NCBI GenBank assembly: GCA_036351435.1
Contig: JAZBPA010000041.1
Location: forward strand, 1 to 11,287
Reading direction: 5' to 3'
Length of the DNA stretch: 11,287 nucleotides
DNA from: JAAUQA01 sp036351435
GTDB lineage: Bacteria > Pseudomonadota > Gammaproteobacteria > Competibacterales > Competibacteraceae
The position numbers and the translations under genes were made by a program. Within the stretch, counting starts at the first letter, position 1, and each line of letters opens with the position of its first letter. A model generated the notes under the pieces. The model saw nothing but the letters and a program-made list of their open reading frames with translations, had not been told where the DNA came from and did no database searches. This document shows, piece after piece, positions 1 through 8,250 of this stretch.

Positions 1-2453
<2,453 letters not shown>

Positions 2454-2550
2454 ATATAACCCCAATCACTTTCGTGATCAGAGCGCACATCTTCGCTCAC
2501 GTCGCTCGCGCAACGTGTTCACCCTTTCCTAAATTGTTAAAGAACTTCTC
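2454..2550 (-). other. tRNA-Ala to 23S transcribed spacer with three predicted hairpins
   Basis: This 97-nt stretch corresponds to the downstream half of a normal 16S-23S spacer. Besides the boxA element at its start, three small hairpins can be drawn one after another on the minus strand. At 2516-2499 a 7-bp stem (one G-U pair) closes a GCGA tetraloop. At 2498-2481 GAGCG/CGCTC encloses an 8-nt loop. At 2478-2465 ATCAC/GTGAT encloses a GAAA tetraloop and can be lengthened with wobble pairs. The hairpins are seen directly by base complementarity. A role in pre-23S folding or processing is inference from rRNA operons in general. Confidence 0.7.
2533..2545 (-). promoter_or_regulatory. boxA-type rRNA antitermination element
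   Basis: The minus strand reads GTTCTTTAACAAT, close to the E. coli rrn boxA (GCTCTTTAACA) and in the same place as the spacer boxA that precedes 23S in gammaproteobacterial rRNA operons. In the RNA it would bind NusB/NusE (S10) and help polymerase cross the long untranslated 23S without Rho termination. Its retention just after tRNA-Ala shows that the spacer derives from an ordinary rRNA operon although the 16S is missing here. Confidence 0.75.
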
Positions 2551-2623
2551 TGGAGCCAGGCGGGTTCGAACCGCCGACCTCCTGCATGCCATGCAGGCGC
2601 TCTCCCAACTGAGCTATGGCCCC
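2551..2623 (-). tRNA. tRNA-Ala, anticodon GGC
   Basis: A complete 73-nt cloverleaf can be folded. The acceptor stem pairs GGGGCCA with TGGCTCC and is followed by discriminator A73. The D arm is GCTC/GAGC, the anticodon arm CCTGC/GCAGG with loop ATGGCAT, and the T arm GGCGG/CCGCC with loop TTCGAAC. The third acceptor pair is G3-U70, the classic identity element for alanyl-tRNA synthetase. The anticodon GGC reads GCC and GCU. Two things are odd. rRNA spacers normally carry tRNA-Ala(UGC), while this gene resembles the stand-alone E. coli alaW/alaX type. The CCA tail is also not encoded (GAG follows A73), so it would have to be added by the CCA-adding enzyme. It lies 97 nt before the 23S and about 14 nt after a predicted transcription start. 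Confidence 0.97.
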
Positions 2624-2643
2624 ACCGAAAATCAAGACGGAGA

Positions 2644-2672
2644 AATTTAAATGACAATGCAGCTGATGTCAA
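2644..2672 (-). promoter_or_regulatory. Predicted sigma70 promoter of the tRNA-Ala-23S unit
   Basis: On the minus strand a perfect -35 hexamer TTGACA (2672-2667) is followed, after exactly 17 nt, by a -10 hexamer TAAATT (2649-2644), and upstream by the A/T tract GGAAAATAATA, which could serve as an UP element. Start of transcription would fall near 2637, leaving a leader of about 14 nt before the tRNA. This placement implies that the 23S unit is transcribed on its own and not from a distant 16S promoter. The match is seen in sequence; activity is inferred. Confidence 0.65.
2652..2671. repeat. Inverted repeat TGACA-N10-TGTCA across the rRNA promoter
   Basis: Perfect 5-bp arms are separated by 10 bp and span the -35 hexamer and most of the spacer of the tRNA-Ala-23S promoter. 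A palindromic CAGCTG sits slightly off centre between them. The geometry fits a dimeric regulator site, but one arm is simply part of the consensus TTGACA, so chance is quite possible. No regulator is implied by the neighbouring genes. Confidence 0.3.
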
Positions 2673-2745
2673 TATTATTTTCCTGTCCTATGTACAGCCA
2701 CACCAATCTAAACAATAATTGCCCTATAAATACATAGCATCAAGC

Positions 2746-2773
2746 TTGGTTTTTTGAGTTTGGTCAATATAAT
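2746..2773 (+). promoter_or_regulatory. Possible promoter of the MepK-like gene
   Basis: In the AT-rich gap a perfect -10 hexamer TATAAT (2768-2773) is preceded, after 16 nt, by a weak -35 TTGGTT (2746-2751). Transcription would begin near 2780 and give a leader of about 95 nt before the ATG at 2876. AT-rich DNA yields chance -10 matches easily, so this is tentative. The gene has to be transcribed from somewhere in 2624-2875, because the upstream unit runs the other way. Confidence 0.35.
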
Positions 2774-2875
2774 AAAAATTATTACTGAATAATCTATTGA
2801 GCATTCTTGATTTCGCAACAATGATTGGTTAGTTTCCGATTTTTCAAATCCCTAATACCTAAGAGAGTTGAGTAC

Positions 2876-3469
2876 ATGCTAGAACCTATGCAACTGTCAG
2901 GACAGGACGTGGAAGAAGGACAGACTCCCTGCTTGGATAGACGTGGATTTTTGAAGTTGGCGGCCTGCGCGTTGGGTGCTGTAGCGGCATCTCCTGCGCT
3001 CGGGCGCACCGTGGGTAACAAAGACCGGATGTTGAGTCTTTACTCGCCTCGCACCGGGGAGACTGTACGTACAGTTTATTGGGCTCCACGAATAGGCTAT
3101 ATCGGCGAGTCTTTGAAGGAGGTTAGTTGGGCGTTGCGTGATCACCGCAATGATCAGTACAAGCTCTTTGATCCCAAGCTATTGGATCAGTTATACGCCC
3201 TACAACGGCTGATGGATCCCAGGCAGCCCATGCATATTATTAGCGGCTACCGCTCGCCAGCGACCAATGCCATGCTGCGTCAGCACAACCGTCGGGTGGC
3301 CAAAAACAGTTACCATATTCGTGCAATGGCTACGGATATCCGCATGCCGGGGCATAGTACCAAAAAATTACACCGCGCGGCTTTATCCCTTAACGGCGGA
3401 GGAGTCGGTTATTACTCCCGGTCCGATTTCGTGCATATCGATACCGGTCCGGTCCGCACTTGGGGATGA
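2876..3469 (+). CDS. Tat-exported DUF882 / YcbK (MepK)-like murein peptidase
   Basis: The protein has 197 residues and belongs to the DUF882 branch of the M15 zinc peptidases. It resembles E. coli YcbK/MepK, a periplasmic endopeptidase that cuts mDAP-mDAP (3-3) cross-links in peptidoglycan. A twin-arginine signal is visible: DRRGFLKLAA (R22, R23), a hydrophobic stretch to about 40, and probable cleavage near 41-43. The family core follows, with ISGYRSPATN at 121-131, zinc ligands H147 and D154 in SYHIRAMATD, and GGGVGYYSRSDFVHIDTG with the third ligand H187. The usual small glycine of HxxGxAxD is alanine here. ATG 2876 is chosen because AAGAGAG (2861-2867) lies 8 nt upstream; a longer reading from TTG 2825 lacks such a site and would move the signal inward. 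The gene stands alone, divergent from the 23S unit and convergent with the channel gene. Exact substrate is inferred from the homologue. Confidence 0.9.
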   Translation: MLEPMQLSGQDVEEGQTPCLDRRGFLKLAACALGAVAASPALGRTVGNKDRMLSLYSPRTGETVRTVYWAPRIGYIGESLKEVSWALRDHRNDQYKLFDPKLLDQLYALQRLMDPRQPMHIISGYRSPATNAMLRQHNRRVAKNSYHIRAMATDIRMPGHSTKKLHRAALSLNGGGVGYYSRSDFVHIDTGPVRTWG

Positions 3470-3472
3470 TGG

Positions 3473-3487
3473 GGCTAAATTTTAGCC
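3473..3487. repeat. Palindrome at convergent gene ends, possible weak bidirectional terminator
   Basis: GGCTAAA-T-TTTAGCC is a 15-bp near-perfect palindrome that contains the stop codon of the channel gene and begins 3 bp after the stop of the MepK-like gene. As RNA it could form GGCTA/TAGCC with a 5-nt loop in either direction. No clear U-run follows on either strand, so intrinsic termination would be weak. Location between two convergent genes is the main argument. Confidence 0.35.
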
Positions 3488-5712
3488 TGTGATTCTTCAT
3501 ACGGCATGTACTCCCGTTCCCCAAAGCCGGTCCGCAAATGCAGATCGCGCTGGGGGAAGGGTATTTCAACGCCATGTTTGTGTAAGGCGGTTTCGATTTC
3601 CCACATATAGGCGGCGCGTACAGCGCCTGGCCTTTTCACTGCTCTAGGAGTGATCCAGACAACCAGTTCGAAGTTCAAACTACTGTCAGCGAACCCCACC
3701 AGCCAGATCCCGGGATTCTTGCCGGGGACCCCGTAGAGCGTATGGGGCACCTTTTCTGCAGCTTCTAATCCAGCTTGTCGTACCAATTCCTTGTCAGTGC
3801 CATAGGCTACTTTGAAAGGCAAGTGTATCCGACAGAAGCCTTCCTCCAAAGTCCAATTGATCACGTTGCTGTTCATAAATTCCGAGTTCGGCACTACGAT
3901 ATCGATATTGTCATTAGTGTTGATCACCGTGCTCCTGACCTTGATCTCTCGCACTTCGCCTGCCACACCGGAAGTGAGTTCGATAAAATCCCCCACTTTT
4001 AGGCTGCGTTCAAACAGCAGGATTAACCCTGACACAAAGTTGTTGACGATCGATTGCAAACCGAAACCGATACCGATAGCAATTGCACCAGCGACCAGGG
4101 CGAAGTTAGTGAAATCTACCCCGATAGAGGATAACCCCACCATAAAACCGAGCAAAATAATCACGTAATGGGAAAGCCGACCGATTGTATAAAAAGCCGG
4201 CAAATTAGCCCCATCACGACGTTCTCCCAACCGCTTCAGAGCGCGCCGCAACCAGTAAGAGATCCACCAAGCAACGGTCAGAATCAATACAACTCTTAAC
4301 AACCCCAACGTCGTGACTGGGATGTCACCGAGTTTAAACAAACTGGTGGTAATCCAACCGGCAGTTTCATCCCAAACATGCACGACAGCCAATTCTAACC
4401 GTGCCAACCAGTCTTTCAAGAACCCTTCACGATGGGCTAACTGCTCGTCCGCTAGATTGAGCACCAAATCTGCCTGAATAATGGCGTCACGCAAGCGCAG
4501 TAACGCGACTAAGGTCTCTTGCGCTAGACGTATCCGATCCTCATTGATGAGTTTGACCGAGGCTGCGACTTGTGCTCCGGTTAAATCTCCATCAAGCGGC
4601 GTTCCTGCCAGCGGCTTATCCGCTAATAATCCACCTGCACGCTGGCGCTCTCGCATACTAACGTCTGTCCAATTCGTGACTTGCTGACGGATATTGATCA
4701 GGCGAGTATTCCACTCCTCCAATTGCTCGCGTAATGCTTTGGCATCTATATCACCAGTATCCAACAATAAAACCACCAAGGTCTTTTGCGCCTCCAACTT
4801 GAGAAGCTCCACTCTGGCGACGGCTTCCGTGGCTGCTGCTTGAACGGCTCGTTGCTGTCGATAATTAGCGGTTACACGATCCTCCAACGTGTCGCCCACT
4901 ACTTCTTGAGCTCGGGATTGTTCCTTAATGAAACGTTCTTGGGCTTGAGCCAAGTTCACTTGCTCTACAGCGATTGCAGAATTCAATTTGAATCGGTCAA
5001 TATGATCAGCAACGAGCCGTTGTGCGGCGATTTTCTGCTCGTCGGTTAATTGGTTGACCAGCATCTCATCGGCCAGCAAGGTCGCTTTGCGTAACCGCAA
5101 TCGTTCCTTGGTAATGGCGATCCCCGAACGTTCCGCCATGATGTTCAGCCCTCGCAATACTCGATTGGGCTCAGTCTTAGCAAGGTTCAAATAAGCGGCC
5201 ATCAGCGTATCGATCTGCCGACTGGCTATGTTTAAATTTTTTTCAGTCGTGGCAATATCGTCTTTTTCAGTTTGAATATCATCCGCCGTAGTACGCAACC
5301 GCCTGGCAATATTCAAAAACTCCGGCAACGTGTAACTTTCCTTATAGGTCGGCGGGGAAGGAAATTCAGGCGCGGGTTGCGCGCGGACCTGCGGGAGAGC
5401 CTGGAGATTGGCTCGAATAAGTGCTACCAGGGGTTTTGCAGTATCGGTGGTTTCTTGGGGTAGTTCTGTTAATAGCTCATCCAATCGCACGAGGGTTGTG
5501 TTTATGCGATTCTCAAGCGTTTCGTCTTCAGCATCGAAATAACGCCACCAATCAGCTTGCAGTGCTGCTGGCTCCGGTAGCATCGCGGTATGTAGGTCAC
5601 CCAGTTCTTTCTTGAGGGCTTCTTCGACAAAGGGAATCTTTGCAGCTTGAGCAGTCGTTGCAACAATGCACGCTATGCTGATCACTATGGCCAGCAATAC
5701 TGTTCTGACCAT
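3475..5712 (-). CDS. Large MscS-family mechanosensitive channel with periplasmic domain
   Basis: The 745-residue inner-membrane channel would release solutes under hypo-osmotic stress. Residues 1-23 form a signal peptide (hydrophobic core, then AQA before AKIPF). Residues 24 to about 460 are a charged, mostly helical region rich in E, Q and R, likely periplasmic and partly coiled coil. Three membrane helices follow at about 466-487, 506-526 and 536-567. The last is the pore-lining MscS helix, rich in Gly and Ala (AGAIAIGIGFGLQSIVNNF), followed by LLFERSLKVGDFIEL and the cytoplasmic beta and alpha/beta domains ending in IPFPQRDLHLR. It is much longer than E. coli MscS (286 aa) and shorter than MscK (about 1120). 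Start ATG 5712 is chosen because GAGGTGA lies 8 nt upstream and a signal peptide follows at once. An upstream in-frame ATG at 5844 would add 44 residues over the SPOR gene and bury the signal. It lies 49 nt after that gene, probably in the same operon. The gating role is family knowledge. Confidence 0.93.
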   Translation of the reverse strand: MVRTVLLAIVISIACIVATTAQAAKIPFVEEALKKELGDLHTAMLPEPAALQADWWRYFDAEDETLENRINTTLVRLDELLTELPQETTDTAKPLVALIRANLQALPQVRAQPAPEFPSPPTYKESYTLPEFLNIARRLRTTADDIQTEKDDIATTEKNLNIASRQIDTLMAAYLNLAKTEPNRVLRGLNIMAERSGIAITKERLRLRKATLLADEMLVNQLTDEQKIAAQRLVADHIDRFKLNSAIAVEQVNLAQAQERFIKEQSRAQEVVGDTLEDRVTANYRQQRAVQAAATEAVARVELLKLEAQKTLVVLLLDTGDIDAKALREQLEEWNTRLINIRQQVTNWTDVSMRERQRAGGLLADKPLAGTPLDGDLTGAQVAASVKLINEDRIRLAQETLVALLRLRDAIIQADLVLNLADEQLAHREGFLKDWLARLELAVVHVWDETAGWITTSLFKLGDIPVTTLGLLRVVLILTVAWWISYWLRRALKRLGERRDGANLPAFYTIGRLSHYVIILLGFMVGLSSIGVDFTNFALVAGAIAIGIGFGLQSIVNNFVSGLILLFERSLKVGDFIELTSGVAGEVREIKVRSTVINTNDNIDIVVPNSEFMNSNVINWTLEEGFCRIHLPFKVAYGTDKELVRQAGLEAAEKVPHTLYGVPGKNPGIWLVGFADSSLNFELVVWITPRAVKRPGAVRAAYMWEIETALHKHGVEIPFPQRDLHLRTGFGEREYMPYEESQAKI

Positions 5713-5720
5713 GCTTGGTT

Positions 5721-5727
5721 TCACCTC
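5721..5727 (-). promoter_or_regulatory. Ribosome binding site that fixes the channel gene start
   Basis: GAGGTGA on the minus strand, 8 nt before ATG 5712, is a strong Shine-Dalgarno match. It decides for the 745-residue form over the 789-residue reading. Confidence 0.8.
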
Positions 5728-5761
5728 GGTGTGCCGCCTAATAACCGTATCTTGCACACGG

Positions 5762-6430
5762 CTATCGTGCTTTGATAGAAACGGATTGGATATGGTTGTT
5801 TTGGAGAAGCTGACGCAACGCATTGACTTGGTCGACGCCGACAATGGGTCCTATGCGGACCCGGTACATCGGTGAATCGCCAGTTGCAGCATCAGTTTCA
5901 ATAGTCGCCGTGACACCCAGCGTGGCGATTGACGCTTTCAAGCGGTCGGCGTCGGCCTGGTTACCGAAAGAACCGACTTGTACGATATAGCGATCCCCGG
6001 CTTGAAGTGATTCCTGCGTTTTGCTCACCGATTGCAAGGCAGTTTGGGGATTTTGTTGTGAGACCATGCCCTGAATGGCTGTAGTTGGGCCATTGCTTGG
6101 TGGTCCGGGTCCTGAGGCACCCTGATTATCCTGGACGTCTAGTTGCCGTTCGGGTAGCAGTTTATAGAAATCGTACTTGGGCTTGTCGGGTTGGCGAACG
6201 GCGGGGTCAGGTTGAGAAGCCGGCGATTGGGACGAGGGCGTTAACGCCGGTTTTGGCTGAGCCGGAGGCAAGGTCATCTCAGTCTCACCCGGAGGGGTAT
6301 TGCTGATATAAGCCAGCAGGCTGCTGAATAAGCCGAGTAATATTAGGGTGATAATTAGAAAACCATAGAAACGCACCTGACGGCGGGACTTGCCAGTATT
6401 ATCCGGTCTATAGTCGGGTTTGATGCTCAC
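5762..6430 (-). CDS. FtsN-like SPOR-domain membrane protein
   Basis: The protein has 222 residues with the bitopic layout of FtsN. A short basic cytoplasmic tail (1-20, SRRQVR) precedes one membrane helix (about 21-42). Then comes a Pro/Gln-rich periplasmic linker with the segment YDFYKLLPE at 86-94, typical of gammaproteobacterial FtsN-like proteins. A C-terminal SPOR domain follows at about 146-221, from RYIVQVGSFGNQADADRLK to a last strand VSIKAR. SPOR domains bind peptidoglycan stripped of peptide stems and so locate proteins to the division septum. In Pseudomonas a SPOR gene also follows argS, which supports the call. Start is GTG 6430; its last two bases and the next A form the argS stop (GTGA overlap), with GGAGG 4 nt upstream. 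The next in-frame Met is residue 52, beyond the membrane helix, so this start is compelling. Whether it is the true FtsN or a paralogue cannot be decided here. Confidence 0.92.
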   Translation of the reverse strand: MSIKPDYRPDNTGKSRRQVRFYGFLIITLILLGLFSSLLAYISNTPPGETEMTLPPAQPKPALTPSSQSPASQPDPAVRQPDKPKYDFYKLLPERQLDVQDNQGASGPGPPSNGPTTAIQGMVSQQNPQTALQSVSKTQESLQAGDRYIVQVGSFGNQADADRLKASIATLGVTATIETDAATGDSPMYRVRIGPIVGVDQVNALRQLLQNNHIQSVSIKAR

Positions 6431-8187
6431 ATCGCCTCCGGTGCTGATACTCCCAGCAAAGCTAGGCCATTACGGATGACACAGCGAACAGCGCTGCTGA
6501 GGGTTAACCTAGCGTCCCGCAATGCCATATCGTCCACCAGTACTCGGTGTTCGTTGTAATACGCGTGGAAGGCATTGGCTAATTCGCGCAGATAGTGGGC
6601 CAACTGATGAGGTCCATGGGTAAGTGCCGCAGCTTCTACCACTTCTGGATAGCGGGACAACGCGATGAGCAAAGCCTGTTCATGCGACTCAGTTAAGCGC
6701 TCCAGATGGGCTGCTCCATTGCTTGGGTTGTGAAGCAAACCCTTTTCGGCCAGTCTTAAAAACATGGTACATACCCGCGCATGGGCGTACTGAATATAAT
6801 AAACAGGGTTGTCTTTGGATTGGGATTTGGCTAAGTCCAAATCGAAATCCAAATGTTGTTCGCTTTTACGCATGACATAGAAAAAACGGGCGGCATCATT
6901 GCCAACTTCCTGGCGCAAGTCACGCAAAGTAACGAATTCGCCCGACCGGGTGGACATCTGCGCGCGCACGCCTTGCCGATAGAGAATAGCGAATTGCACC
7001 AGCAGTACATCTAACTTTTCGGGGTTTAAGTCCATTGCTTGTAAGGCCGCTTTGACGCGCGGCACATAGCCGTGATGATCAGCTCCCCAAACGTCAATGA
7101 CCCAGTCGAAACCGCGCTCGAATTTCTCCATGTGATAAGCAATATCGGACGCAAAATAAGTGCTCTGGCCGTTTTCTCGTTGTACTACCCGATCTTTTTC
7201 ATCACCGAACGCGCTGGAGCGAAACCACAAGGCGCCTTCTTGCTCATACACTTGGTCCATGTGGCGTAATCGTTCCATGGCTTTATTAACTGCACCGTTT
7301 TCCAGCAACCCGCGTTCCGAATACCAGTGGTCGTAATCCACACCGAAACCTTTCAGATCATCGCGAATATCGTCCAGGATGCTATTCAGCGCCAGTTCGA
7401 AAATGTAACGGTAGCGGTTATCGCCGAGTAGGACTTTGACGCGCTCAACGAGTGCATCAATATAGAGTTCCTTGTCCCCACCTTGAGGCTCATCCGGTGG
7501 CAAATCGACCGTAATCTCCTCAGTTGGGACAACATAGCTAGCGCCGTGTTCGGTGTGCAGGACTGCAGCGATGTCGCTTACATAGGCGCCTTTATAGCCA
7601 TTGCTCGGAAAAGGAAGCGTCACGCCGCAGATTTCTAAATAACGCAACCAAACGCTGGCAGCCAAAATGTGCATTTGGCGACCGGCGTCGTTGACGTAAT
7701 ACTCCCGATGCACCTGATAACCAACAGCCTCCAACAGATTGGCAACCGTTGCCCCGAATGCAGCGCCACGGCCATGACCGACATGCAAAGGGCCGGTCGG
7801 ATTGGCGGAAACGAACTCCACCTGCACGCGACGACCAGCACCTTGTTGGCTACGCCCGAATGCTTTGCCTTGTGCCAAAATATCCCGTACACATTGATGA
7901 TAAGCCGTCGGACTCAAGAAAAAATTGATAAAGCCGGGTCCGGCAATTTCCACCCGGCCCACATGTTCTGAAGCCGGCAATGCCGCAACAATCTGCTCGG
8001 CCAACTGTCTTGGTTTGCGCCGTGCGGTCTTGGCGAGAGCGAGTGCTACTGACGACGCAAAATCCCCGTGAGTCTGATCACGGGTTCGTTCTAAGGGAAT
8101 CTCGGAGAGTGTAGAGGCTGGTAATAACTCAGTCTGTTGCAGATGCTGCAGGGTTTGAGTGAGCAATTGCTGCAAATGGTGTTTCAA
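6427..8187 (-). CDS. argS: Arginyl-tRNA synthetase
   Basis: This 586-residue cytoplasmic class Ia synthetase joins arginine to tRNA-Arg using ATP. Visible landmarks are the N-terminal ArgRS domain with GDFA at 41-44, the HIGH-type signature SANPTGPLHVGHGRG (HVGH 135-138), the WGADHHGY block at 367-374 and the KMSKS-equivalent MSTRSGEFVTL at 411-421. The DALR-type anticodon-binding domain fills the C-terminal part, from about 460 (YYIQYAHARV) to the end. Length fits the bacterial family (about 580). Start is TTG 8187: no ATG or GTG fits at the N terminus, and GGAGGG lies 5 nt upstream. It follows priA after 63 nt and overlaps the next gene by 4 nt, which suggests translational coupling. The gene appears intact. 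Confidence 0.98.
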   Translation of the reverse strand: MKHHLQQLLTQTLQHLQQTELLPASTLSEIPLERTRDQTHGDFASSVALALAKTARRKPRQLAEQIVAALPASEHVGRVEIAGPGFINFFLSPTAYHQCVRDILAQGKAFGRSQQGAGRRVQVEFVSANPTGPLHVGHGRGAAFGATVANLLEAVGYQVHREYYVNDAGRQMHILAASVWLRYLEICGVTLPFPSNGYKGAYVSDIAAVLHTEHGASYVVPTEEITVDLPPDEPQGGDKELYIDALVERVKVLLGDNRYRYIFELALNSILDDIRDDLKGFGVDYDHWYSERGLLENGAVNKAMERLRHMDQVYEQEGALWFRSSAFGDEKDRVVQRENGQSTYFASDIAYHMEKFERGFDWVIDVWGADHHGYVPRVKAALQAMDLNPEKLDVLLVQFAILYRQGVRAQMSTRSGEFVTLRDLRQEVGNDAARFFYVMRKSEQHLDFDLDLAKSQSKDNPVYYIQYAHARVCTMFLRLAEKGLLHNPSNGAAHLERLTESHEQALLIALSRYPEVVEAAALTHGPHQLAHYLRELANAFHAYYNEHRVLVDDMALRDARLTLSSAVRCVIRNGLALLGVSAPEAM

Positions 8188-8192
8188 GAGAA

Positions 8193-8198
8193 CCCTCC
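8193..8198 (-). promoter_or_regulatory. Strong ribosome binding site before the TTG start of argS
   Basis: GGAGGG on the minus strand, followed by TTCTC and then TTG 8187. The near-perfect match supports the rare initiation codon and may compensate for its low efficiency. Confidence 0.75.
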
Positions 8199-8250
8199 GT
8201 ATGACAGTAGATCAAGCAAGATATCTATTGTGTGGCAAAGGTGTATCGTG

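Noticed and set aside
2741..2756. CAAGCTTG followed by a T-run, looking like a terminator
   Set aside because: The 8-bp palindrome has no room for a hairpin loop, and no gene ends there on the plus strand.
2825..2875. Longer N terminus of the MepK-like protein from TTG 2825
   Set aside because: It adds 17 residues ahead of the twin-arginine signal with no ribosome binding site; ATG 2876 has AAGAGAG 8 nt upstream.
5713..5844. 44-residue N-terminal extension of the MscS channel from ATG 5844
   Set aside because: It overlaps the SPOR gene, lacks a good ribosome binding site, and would place the signal peptide internally. ATG 5712 has GAGGTGA and an immediate signal peptide.
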